A stretch of DNA of 64,000 bases from contig JAODTK010001555.1 in assembly GCA_026419785.1 (NCBI GenBank), positions 1 through 64,000 on the forward strand, in the 5' to 3' direction. The position numbers and the translations under genes were made by a program. This DNA is from Sclerodactyla briareus. Its lineage: Eukaryota; Echinodermata; Holothuroidea; Dendrochirotida; Sclerodactylidae. How positions within the stretch are numbered: position 1 is the stretch's first letter; each line of letters starts with the position of its first letter. The notes below the pieces were generated by a model. It did no database searches and was not told where the DNA came from. It saw only the letters and a list, made by a program, of their open reading frames with translations. Of this stretch, positions 33,401 through 45,000 are shown one piece after another.

Positions 33401-36400
33401 CACATTCAATCAGGTATTCTGCTCAGGTCTTCTACTTACATTGTTCCAGTGTTTTGTGAGCGATACCGGTACATCTTTCAGTGTGTATAAGGTGTCTATG
33501 GGTTATCCTAGCAATTTCCTACACCACAACCGCGACCACAGTCAGATCCCGAGCGAACCAGTACAACCTAATAGTATTCAATTTTGTTCGAGAGTCTGTC
33601 ACGTCCTAAGCTATTAAGGTGACTGGCATGAATGTTAGGAGTCTAGTGCCACGTGAGAAAACGTGGTTCAATTACCGGTCGGTAATTAAAGTAGTAACAT
33701 TAGTTTCTATTGTATTCAAATTTCGAATGCGTGGCACGAATGAGTTACATCAAGAAAGACGTTAGACTGTCACAAATATCTGATTGTCACAGTTCCCCCG
33801 CTCGATTACAGAAACTCGTCCCAGATCATCAGAGATGGTATTTATACTACTGGGAATGATGGATAAGTGTTCAATATACCGTCTCAGCTTAGGCGCATGC
33901 CAATATGCAAATGTATGGTCAGTCAAAAAGTGAGTCATCGTCAAATATGAAGTGCCCTACTCACACGTGCTCGAAATGACATTGACTCTGAGTGCGCGAG
34001 TAGAACCGTCAGTCACAAGTTCGTTTGCGCAGGACAGGATATACTGCACCAGAGACACTAACGGTAAGGTACGATGTTACTAGCAAAACGTTGCCATACG
34101 TGTGTTGCGTAGAAAAATACATGGTTAAATCGAGTGCATCCGTTTCATGATAGAAGTATCCGTGTTATAATGTTGGTAATAAGCATTTAGGGTTCAAGGT
34201 AAAATTATAGTAATGTTACGGATGAATAGGGGTAATTCCTCGCAATAATCTATACTGAAATAACTATTCATCCTACTGGTACACACCGCAATTAAAAACA
34301 TATTCAATTGTTATTATCCGAGTGGTTTCCATCTTCAAAAGGCAAAAAGAATTCGTGCTCTTGCCAATAAAAAAAAGAGGAAAAACATCAAGGATTTCTT
34401 TTAATACCGACAAAATTCCACACTGTTGACCCTTCCACTTCCTAGTTGTACAGCTTACTTACATAATCAGTACCATGTAGATCCGGCAATGGCCATTGGG
34501 CACTCTCACTCTTATATTAACACTTGAAACGGATATGGATAATGAGACCCAAACAATTATTTATACAAGATATCCGAATTTTTTAAAAGTATAACACGAG
34601 AAATCGGTATTGTTCACAAAGATTACACATATTTACACAAACACTTATTACTATAGTCTGATAGTCCAATTAATTGTTTCGGGTTCAACGTATGCAATTC
34701 CTTCTTTCATCAAACATCAGTAATAGAGATACAACAGGTCAATCGGCTGGAACGAATTGCAAATCATTTTGATGAGAATAAATATGAAAAAAGTGAATAA
34801 ATGATGATTTAGCAGCTTTTGAGTTTTAACGAGTTAAGAAAAGAAGAGGACGCTCATGGACAAGATGTGTGTAAGCGCCGCAGGAAGTTATGTGAAGCTC
34901 TCTCATAGGAAATACAAGAGATCCTTGTTAGTTTTTTCAGTGTATAATAGATCAGGGGTCAGTTCGGGTAGAATTAACAATGCAAAAAAAGACATATATA
35001 GCTACAAAGATATTGTAGCAAACTTTGGTTGTGAGAGCGATCACCCGACCCGCCTGGATGGTAAGTTGCCTAAAATGAGTACAGGGACTTTATCGTCTTT
35101 GGGTAACATCTGAAATCATCAGAGTTCAAAATCTGCCGACCTTGTTAAACCGGAAATTCCAAAATGCTGATCATGTTGAATTCTGTATAGAGCTTATTAG
35201 GGAAAGTACGAGAATCCTATCGGTCGGCGTTGTGATTGAGAAAGTTGGTGAACTCGATAACTGAACCCTACCTGGATGGATTAATGTTTAATGTATGTGG
35301 AGATCATAAAGAGTACATGAACACCTGTTGTCTGGTCAGGTCAAGGTAAACTGAAGTCCAGAATGCATTCGTCCGATCAGGTTACAGTTCACGTGTATAT
35401 CGTTGTATTATTAGAGTGGAAAAAAATCCCCCTTTTCGCGAAAATTGTAAGAAATTAATCTGTTGGCCACTTTTTGCTATGATCCCCAATAGATGGATCA
35501 GACTATATACCTCTAAACCCTATAGGTTATCCAGCATGAGTACATGAACACTATTTCGAGAGGTCATATGAGGTTAGCAACGGTCATTGTCTCATGCAAA
35601 ACCTTGTGAACACGAAAGTCAGACTGCTTAGTACTGCTCATGATGAACATTTAGTTGTCGGTGTGAGAACGGGATGTTGAATTTGTGAGAGAATGATGGT
35701 TTGGCCTGTTTTAGCTTAGATAGATAAAGTCTTCATTCGGAATGTGGTTATCTAAATTATTACATAACCCTATGTTCGGGAGACGGTATAAGTATAAGTT
35801 TCAAAGTCTGTGAATCCTGTAAATCAACTATGTTAAGTAGACCAGTCGACAAGGCTTAGTTTGATGCAGGTAAGGTTAAAAAAGTCACTCATGGCTTTCT
35901 GGTTTGCTGTATAATGCTGACAGGATTAAATCACGTTTCTGTGGTATTTCCTGAGAAGAATACCTGCATTACTTGATTCTTCCACGAATGACACGATCGA
36001 GAGTTTGTTTTCGCAGATATACCGTGCGTGTATTTTTTCAGAGTGCTTTCTTTTGATCATGACACTGTCGGATGATCGTCGATATATACCATGCATGTGC
36101 AAATAAAGTTACTAGTTTTTTTAGGTTAAGAACCGGCCAATGTGAATAGTGATTCGGAGATGGATTCTAACCTTGTTGATTGGTAATTTGTTAATTGACA
36201 CTCTTCCCTCTCGAAAACTTTACAATATGTATCGAAAACTTCGGCAATAGTACTACCGATAATCCACAAAGATTCACTATAAATCTCAATGGTTGGATTA
36301 GTTAGGTCGGCAATATGCGCCACTGGTGAATAATTATCTTTATTGGCTAACAGTATTCCTTATTTCCCTCCTACCCTAACAAAGAACACAGTAATTTCAC

Positions 36401-39255
36401 ATAGTACTGACAGCCAATCGAGAACACTTGCTGAAGGCACCATATAGCCGCGACAGGTTGGTTAGGAACAGGTAAGTTAGTTTTACGTCTCAGCTAGAAG
36501 GAGATATACTGCTGCATGGGCGATTGCACGGAATCAGTGGTGATAAACAACGGCGGGTTAATCTTAACACTAACAGCAACCTTATAGCCAGCGGACCGGT
36601 ACAGTTTAATGAATGATAATGATATTGTGTCGACGGTCATGAAGGAACGACGATAGTTCGCCGTTGAAATACAGGTGCAGAACGATCTTTAGAACTCCCC
36701 TGCGAAAAATGACAATCCTGCACCACACAAATTTTACGAATTCCACCCCACATATTACCCCCCCCCCCATACTTATAGTAACCTAGTAGCATCCGAAAAC
36801 ATGGATTAATTGTTTGCGTTTTCAAATATGTGACAGTTTAAAAAATAGCCGTAACGATATTGCTATGGGGGGGGGGGGGAATCTCGTCTATTCCCTCGAA
36901 AACCGTCAGTGTTGAGCTCGCACTTAACACCACGAACTGACTTATTCACTCATATCAAACAAGCGCAATTGTAAGCGTTTTGGTAGTTATAGCTACATGT
37001 GATCTCATTGTATATGACATGACGAATTCACATTCGAATTGTACATACAGTTAATGTTGACATTCAATACCTATTTGTCGATAACAGGGAATACTGACGT
37101 GCCCGGAAGTTGGTATATTATCAGAGACGGCTCAAAAGACTGTTATAGTAAACTTTGTAACTATTTTGGAGCTGTCGATGGGTGGGTATATGGATAAACA
37201 CTTATCCTACAGCCTCTCCTGAGATAGAGTTACGTCAACAAACCTCTGTCAATAGGAGTTCAACGGGGTTAACTCTCCACGATGTATTGGTTGATTATAA
37301 TTGAAATCTAATCACACCCTCCAAGCTACACCGAGCACTTCCCCTAAGGTGAGCCGCACCTACCCGTCCGATTTACCCCAATAACATGTACAGTCTGTTA
37401 TATACGGACGTGACGAACGGACAGACCACGGGAAAAGACGCGATGATTGCTTGAGCTGCTCATTTCAGGAAAAATATCCGAATTTTGGGTTTTGTCCCCT
37501 CTAACAAAATCTGGAAATACCACACAAATGTGGTCAGGTACGGTGTTGTTGTTGACGAAGCGGGGTTAGTGACTTATTTCGAATTGTGCACGGCCTGGGG
37601 ATACATACACTTAATCAACATCCATTACTATATTGCGGTTTCGTTGGTATTGTTTTAGCCCTCCGCGTACTGTGCGGTCAGCTAGGAGTTCTACTGTTAC
37701 GTGAATCCGACTAAAATATGATTGTCAATCTTCAACTCAACTCGTCTTACGAAATTCTAGATATCGACTGGACACCCTACACACGGGAAACCTTCCTAAA
37801 ATATGTGTCGAAATTGAAATTAATTCCTATTTATTTTTCCATTGTTATGGCTGCGAATTCGTAATGATTTTTTTCTGAGAAAAAGATTGGTATATTCATC
37901 CGTCCGTACTGCGTGACGCATAATTGTGGAATAATATAGTTAAATTTAAAAATAGTGTATGATTGTTCCTGAGCAGTATGGGAAGTATTAATACGGCATC
38001 GATGGGTTAGGTCCATTCGTTCCGTACGTCACTTTATGATAACATTTAAGGTTTAAGATATTAGGTTCAAACTTAGTAGGATGCAGGAAGTGTGTGGATC
38101 CTTAACTGAAACGCATTTTGATCACGTTATATAAGTTATTGATGGCAATTTATACTTTTTACCTGCCTCATCAGACACGTTTAGACAGATGATATAAGAA
38201 AATCACTATAGTGATTACCTCTTTTGATATTCGCAATATGTTTGTGAACATGCAGTGACAAGTTCCCTCTAAGCCCCAGATAACGTCAGGAGACCTACTG
38301 ACACCTTTTCACACAAACCAATGAGTATTTTGGGAACGAGACAATATTTAACATTCACACAGCCCTCGAGTAATCTCTAGTTGTCAGGACCATACAATTT
38401 TGACTCGGCTCCAACTAAGCTTCAGACTACGATTAAAGTAGAAACTAAAGATTACTTCTTGACTTCGGTACTTTAAATTGATTACATATTGGGACCGATT
38501 TTCAGCCATACTGAAATCTGTGCCGAATCAGCTATTATACGGAATACCCATTGGACGTGACGGAGGGTCACAGTGGAGCTCTTCAATACATTCATGCAAA
38601 ACTGTACCCGGCATGACACGACATGTTGGGATTGGAATGGAAACCTGTTCAAAAGATATGGAAGACAAACCCGATTCATTATTTTTAAAAAAACTGCTAT
38701 CCGTCCTTTCTGTTGTTAACGTAAAAAATTACAACATTTGTTGTGGAGAGTTTTGGGCAGCCTTCGCCTTGCCCGGTCGCCCACCTCCCTGACGTGACGT
38801 TAGTTCTCCCTCCCCTCTTCCCACCTGTGTTAGTCTAAAGAAGTGTTGCTGGACCCGGGCGAATTCGAGGACCCGGCCCGAACATTGTAACAAATGCCTA
38901 TTGTGGGACACTGATGAAGGGAGCCTGCCCTCATATTTTGTACCGGCGCCTGGGTCGGCTATTGACGTCCTTGTGGTTATAACTAGATAATCTGACCATG
39001 AGGGAAGATTTTTCTGAACCATGTCATGAGCCCATGTATTGAATGTTGTCGCAGTGGTTGGATTAATATCATTTAAATAACAAGTTTAGTGCTACGAAGA
39101 CGATTTACGCTAATTCGCGTGAAGGTGTGTGATGTTCATATGACTGTGAAATTTGACCAGACTAGGCGGGTAATACATAATAGGCAGTTAATGGGGCCTG
39201 CATACTCATCTTTCCAGTCTGCCCAACTGAAAAAGATAATATGTCGTCTGCCAAC
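33401..39255. other. Gene-free stretch of low structure
   Basis: No gene or repeat array recognised over nearly 6 kb, apart from a C11 run (36758-36768) and a G13 run (36867-36879). Open frames stay near or below 100 codons. The phrase GAGTACATGAACAC appears at about 35312 and 35539 without further similarity. Confidence 0.45.
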
Positions 39256-39263
39256 ACACCATT
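39256..39263 (+). repeat. Possible left target duplication ACACCATT
   Basis: Compared with ACACATT at 42065-42071 on the far side of the element, it differs by one extra C. It fits an 8 bp duplication with one indel, but is not proof. Confidence 0.5.
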
Positions 39264-39271
39264 TGTACTGA

Positions 39272-39454
39272 CCCGTTTTGTAATAAACGCTGCAATTTGT
39301 AATAGCTGGCCCGTTTTGTAATAAAACTGGCCCGTTTTGTAATAAAATTAGCTCGTTTTGTAATGAAAAAGCTCCCTTTTTTAGAATTTCTGGCCCAATT
39401 TGTAATAAAAAAGCTGGCCCGTTTTGTATAAAACTGTCGCAATATGTAATAAAC
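39272..39454 (+). repeat. Left-arm array of ~21 bp units, 9 copies
   Basis: Units start near 39272, 39292, 39310, 39331, 39352, 39373, 39394, 39418 and 39438, spacing 18-24. Core CCCGTTTTGTAATAAA; two variant units read CAATTTGTAATA and CAATATGTAATA. Confidence 0.9.
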
Positions 39455-39594
39455 CTTTTCTATGGAACACTGGGGCTGGACTTAGACTCCGGTCAATCCC
39501 CTACAATTTTACAGAATTCTCTATAAGCCTAAGAGAGAGAAATCGATTTGCATGATAAGGCAGCCTGGGGAGCACATGCAAACTGTTGATTATC

Positions 39595-39975
39595 TTAGTC
39601 CGACATTTCTTCAGTGCGATAAGTTTTCAGTCCGAGACCTCGTCATTTCGAAAATAACAGAAATCCATGTTTTTTCAGTCGCAAGAGTCTTCAGGTCCGC
39701 AAGTAGAAACCACGTCGTCAGTTCGAAAATAAAATTGGCGATTTCAGCCCGACACACCTTCGGTCTGACAAGTCTTCAGTCGGAAAGTAGAACATGTCGT
39801 CAGTTTCGGAATATAGAACGTTTTCAGTCCAACAAGCTTCCAGTCCGACAAGTCTTCAGTCCGAAAACAGACAGTCGTCAGTCCGAAAACTAAATAACGT
39901 GTTGTTAGGCGACACGAGTATTTCAGTCAAAAAACAGCATATCCATCTTCAGTCCGAAAAATCAATGACACGTCT
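39595..39975 (+). repeat. Irregular CAGTCCGA array (left half)
   Basis: About fifteen occurrences of TTCAGTCCGA or one- to three-base variants, often alternating with CAAG or AAAAC tails, 14-50 bases apart. The inverted form (TTCGGACTGAA and variants) occurs at 41530-41690 in the right half, so the inverted symmetry of the element reaches beyond the ~21 bp arrays. Confidence 0.75.
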
Positions 39976-40823
39976 TCATTCCTAAATCAAATACACCCCG
40001 TTAGTGAATTCACATGTAAAAGGTTTAGTCAGATAAACAATTCTGAGAACTGAAGGAACAATGCCTTCTTACGAACAAACTTGCCAATTAGGACGTGATA
40101 TAGATACGTTTCACTATTCGCCACTATACACGCACCAAAGTTGCGTGTTATCGTAAATTAAGGTTTATCGTCTGAAGGATTCTCCCAATTGTTAGGCACG
40201 TGTGGGGTTTAAGCAGTATTTATGAGACAATAAATACGATGACGCAAACAAGTGGCAAGGCAGGAACTAATCAGATTTAAGCCTGAAATAAGATAATCGG
40301 TTAAATAATTAGCATAATGCGGGATTTTTACCTTGTTCATATTTTGAGGGTTAGATTAGGAAGATGTGGTTAAAAGGGCTATGTTTTTTTCTTCTAGTAA
40401 GCACGCTACGGAGTTATGACGGCGTCTTTGTCACGCTAACAATGCGGTATATCGCCTCTACACACAAGTCGATGTAGCATCTCCGCAGTATGTCGTTGAT
40501 AATATGCGGACTCTTCATTACTCGCGGGTGGTAAGGCTTGCGAACTAATTTAGGGTAATGTGGTAAACATACTGAGCACGAGAAGTCACAAGTAGCTAAA
40601 AACTCGCCATTTAGGTAAAGGGGGGGTAATAACTCTTTCAATTAGTGCATGTCTCTGTGTGCAATACGCTGTAATTTTTAGTATAAATTACAACTTGAAC
40701 AACAAATCATGCGCCGACCATTATTAATAGGGGGTTTTACGACGAATTTCCCTTTAAGCTCAGGTGAATTGACGCGATTATCCATTGCAATTTCTATTAA
40801 AACCTTGGATTGATCAAACTAGG

Positions 40824-40854
<31 letters not shown>

Positions 40855-41529
40855 CAGTCCTAGCAAAATTTTGCGATGGTGTTGAGCAAGGATGATAATT
40901 AGGGAGCCTAAGTAGAACAATTTATGCAATGTTAAACGTCGTCAGAATATCATCCACAAAATGTGCTGGGTTTTGGTCTTCTTACAATCCTATTGTCCTA
41001 TGGATATTTTGTATCTGTATAGCTGCACTAAGTTATTCAAGCGATTAGCATCCCCGTTGTCGGTGATATACTTACTCACTCAACTTTAAAAGGACCAATC
41101 GTTACAAAAACTTCCTATAAAAATAGACGGGCCCGGTTAGTGTCTTAACACTCAAAGGCCTGGCGGACGTCAGGAAACTTACACTGGTAACAAGAAGGTA
41201 TTTTTCCCACTCGACTAAATTTTAAAGGTTCGAACTTGTATGGGTCACCGTAGGTCTTATATATAAACAGGCAAACGTAGGAATCCCCGGTCCCCACGCA
41301 AAAAAAAATGAGGAAGCGTTCAGACGATAAACAATAATTTAAGATAAACGGCAACTGTTACAACAGAATTTGTTATAGTGGCGATATACCGTATCGACAA
41401 TCAAGTCCTAATGGGTAATGTCTTGTTGTGACGTCTACACGGGTCGACGTTATCGTAAGACGACATTGCCCCCTTGAAGCTTGAAAATGTCTGGACTATC
41501 GAACCTTGGCTCTGAAATTTGAATACTCG

Positions 41530-41690
41530 GGACTGACGGGTTGCTATTTCGTTTTCGGACGCAAACAGTGTGTATCGATTTTCGGACTGAAGGCGTGTCA
41601 GACTGGAAGCGTTAACTCATTTTGCGGACGACGCCGTTGTGAGACGTACATTTGGTTTTCGGAATGATGCTGGCGGGACTGGATGACTGT
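41530..41690 (-). repeat. Irregular CAGTCCGA array (right half, inverted)
   Basis: TTTTCGGACGC, TTTTCGGACTGAAGG, GTCAGACTGGAAG, TTTTGCGGACG and TTTTCGGAATGATG are inverted relatives of the left-half units. There are about six units, fewer than on the left. Confidence 0.65.
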
Positions 41691-41870
41691 GGGCATGTAC
41701 TAATTGAACGATTGGATCGTCAACAGGTCTGCATGAGCCCACCCCCCTATCCACGAAATCCCCTGACTACTAAGCATGTTAACGATTCTAGAGGACACTT
41801 ACTGGAAAATGGATATCGGAGAGTCGCCCGGATCTTAAGTTCAGCCCAGGTTCCATACAATGAGTTATTA

Positions 41871-42064
41871 CATATTGCGACAGTTTTATTACAAAACGGA
41901 CAGCTTTTTATTACAAATTGGGCAGAAATGATTACAAAACGGGCTAGCTTTTTTATTAACAAAAACGGGTAATTTTATACAAAACGGGCCAGTTTTATTA
42001 CAAAAAGCCCGGCAAGAAAAGCTATTACAAATTGCAGCGTTTTTTTACAAAACGGGTCAGTACA
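41871..42064 (-). repeat. Right-arm array of ~21 bp units, 9 copies
   Basis: Inverted counterpart of 39264-39454. The core TTATTACAAAACGGGCC recurs with ends near 41880, 41899, 41921, 41943, 41969, 41989, 42011, 42036 and 42057. The outermost two units match the outermost two of the left arm, including the variant AAATTGCAGCG. Confidence 0.9.
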
Positions 42065-42072
42065 ACACATTC

Positions 42073-45000
42073 GTAACTATATTTAGTGCGGGATCGAGGA
42101 GTGGATATAAGAGGGTGTGAGGCTGTGCCAACTGGGAAAACATGTTCATAAATCTTGTGGACTGTGTGTTTTTCTTCGAATTGTTTCTGATTGTAGACTA
42201 GGGACATAAACATATTCAGTGCCTGAATGCATAATCTGGGGCACGGGGATTGACCATGTTCTGCCATCTGAGGGGGTCGATGGCAAGTTGGTGTAGCTCA
42301 GCGGAAAACCTATGATCCCGCTCTGCTTAGATAGTCTACGGCAACGTTGGTGCGGGGTAATTGGGCCACGTCAAGAAGACTTCCGGACCCCCGGCTGGCC
42401 CGCGGAGGGGGAACCGCTGGCGTCACCACTGGTATCGGTATCACATTGACGCTACTTACTAGTGTTAAGTACACAGTTCACTGAGGTCAAACGTGCACTT
42501 TTAGAATATAAATCAACAATTCCACTTTGGCCCCACTGCGCGTGCAATAATTGGTATCTTTCTTACTACTTGATTGCGACCTGTCGCAGAGTATCAGTTT
42601 GTTAGTAAAGCCTCGAATGGAACTCATCCGAGGCATTTTCCATTTCTTCATCGTTTTTCTAATGTATCTTTTAGTTAGTTCCATACAAATAATATGATAG
42701 TCCCCTTCACTTCACGAGTCGTTCGATCAGTCAGTAGCACGAATCTTAGTCAACGATGGAATGTGCGGCTTTGTCTATAGTACTGTCGTCCCTACTGATT
42801 TCAATGAGGCAATGTAAGGGGTGTTAACCGGTCCTCTCGGCTATGACTATGAATTTTTTATCGGCAAAGTTCTCGACCATGAAAGATGCCGACGATGAGG
42901 ACTAAGCACGACTCTGTTTACAGGCTCCCTGAGTCTACAGGTGCGCAACTGGAGGTGTTGTTGGAGTTCGCGTTTTTATCTCACGCGTTCACCCTTACCG
43001 TGAGTTTGTGTAAACATTCAGTGACTGGTGATCGCGTCACTGACCGCGAAGTACGAACCGCGTTCTCAGCGCGAAGGGAATTCATGGTTGCTATCGGGGT
43101 TTCAGTTGGGGAAGTGTCCAGCATAGGTTGGCGAGGATTTGAGATTGAAATTTACGAATGTGCGAGTTGATCTCACTGATTCGGTAATAACCATAGTTGC
43201 CCATTGAGAGAGAATATCTTCTCTAGGCAATATTCCTGTGATTGTTGCTTAATGGACTAACTTCACATTGGGGAAATGTTTTATACAACAAACGTAGCCG
43301 ACTGAGATGTGACAGAGACATAGAATCATGTCGGAAAAGATGTCTACCCCGAATTGAAATCTTACTTAGTTAGACACGTAGACTTAGCTATTTTTAACAC
43401 ATCAGTGATTTCAAGTTCCCTAGAGGCAGCCATTATCACGTTGTGTCCAGTTGGTCCCTGTAAGGCTGTTCCAGTCAGATTAATGTTTTAACTTGTCATC
43501 GCGAACATAACTCCACGTCCCAATATGCGCTGTCAGTTACGCGCCCCTTCAAAAATATTGATCGTCCTAAATTTCTCTGCTTACAGTTTTTCTGGTTTCT
43601 GTTCATAATGAGCTTCGCCATTGACCTTCAAAAGTGGATCCTAAAAGCTCACCATCACAGCTGACTGTGGATTTGCTGCAGCAAGTGTATGAACCACCGT
43701 TCTAACATTCCCCACCTGGCGGTCATAGCTCCGACTAGTTATAACCATAAAGTCAATATTTCTTAATCACATTTAATGTTAACTTAACAGGAGTTTCGGA
43801 AATGTTTTATAAAGACCGCTGCGAATGACCACTATTGAAAAGGTGATACCAACTTATATAGAAAGTGGCTGCGACTATGAGTATATAATAGTTCTTGTAG
43901 GCTTGTGCGACGTACGTTTCTAATTGAGGCCACTTAACCTTTCGGCCCACTTTACCTCATAGATGCTATGCCCTCTTCATATAATTACTTTCGGTTCATT
44001 ATTTCATTAGTTATCTGTGGGCATAATTTAAAAAAGAAAGACTGAATTAGGCTATCATAAACAGGAACGAGGGTTTTTGTTGCATATCTAAACCGGGGTT
44101 GACTCCTAATACGAGATCAGAAAATCCGCGAGCGTAGCGAGTTTTTCTTTATACTTTTTTCCACTATTTTCCTGGAAAAATGCGAAAATGATGAGAAACG
44201 ATCCTCTTTTTATGTGATCAGTTCTCTTCCAACACTGCTCCCAGTAAACGAACGTTGTCATATGTGAACAAGATGCCGTGTTGCGAGGCAATTAAAATTC
44301 CGCCCCATCAAATTTGAGTATTCCCGCCTTGAACATACTCTACCGCGTTTGTAATAAACATTCATAATGCAGAATATCTCAATATTCTAAATATATTTTC
44401 ATAGATTAGTTTCGAAAACGGAACTACAGCTGACTGGTGACTCGACATTTGACTATTGGAAAATAGAACTGACAATACACAGACGGCCTATATTGTCTTC
44501 ACACACAGTAAACAAACCAACTCTTGCATGTTATTATATTACGCTTGGACTGTTGGTCAAGCAACAGTTTCTCGTATATATAGCTTATGGGCAGGCACGA
44601 GATATTCCACAAGACCGAGTTATACCCGTAGGTGCAGGCTCCCGCCAGTATATAGTAAACTTGACTAACAGGTTATAACGCTCTCACACGTAAACTTTAA
44701 TCAATAGGTCCCGTTGGTAGTTATTATGATACAGTATACTACCTGTTTTCGTCTCTTTGGAAGATCACTATCATCAGATCGGTTATGTACCCAACGTTTA
44801 CTTACAAAACCACCACACATGTCTCGAGACTTTTTTTATGTTAAAGTCAGTAAAAAATTTCTGAAATTGCCAGAAAGAATCCTTGCGGGGTTTTCCCCCG
44901 AAAGTCGCGACGTCTGGTTTAGTGTGCTTTTCATAGGTACCAGGGGTATCCTACTATGAACAGGTGTGGTGCTAGGGTCGGCTTCGCGGAGTCGCTCCCT

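Larger units (their letters stand above)
39264..42064. mobile_element. TU-like foldback element, 2.8 kb
   Basis: The left end reads TGTACTGACCCGTTTTGTAA, and the inverted right end begins with the same TGTACTGACCCGTTTTGTAA. Each arm is first an array of about nine ~21 bp units (consensus CCCGTTTTGTAATAAAACTGG), then a unique ~60 bp segment containing TATGGAACACTGGGGCTG on the left (TATGGAACCTGGGCTG inverted right). Inside that lies a zone of irregular CAGTCCGAAAA-type repeats in opposite orientation in the two halves. The middle (about 40000-41450) has a T28 tract (40827-40854), the palindrome GCAAAATTTTGC near 40864, and no recognised gene. Terminal arms made of short tandem repeats, with an 8 bp duplication, are the described architecture of sea urchin TU elements. 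Membership of that family is inferred from structure, not sequence. Confidence 0.85.

Noticed and set aside
39272-39454. Regular short repeats that could suggest a CRISPR array
   Set aside because: Units are contiguous with no unique spacers, diverged, and mirrored at 41871-42064. This is a transposon arm in eukaryotic DNA.
40827-40854. T28 tract as a retroposon tail
   Set aside because: No recognisable retroposon sequence or target duplication next to it.
42286-42310. tRNA A-box-like GTGTAGCTCAGCGG
   Set aside because: No B box at the right distance and no cloverleaf stems.
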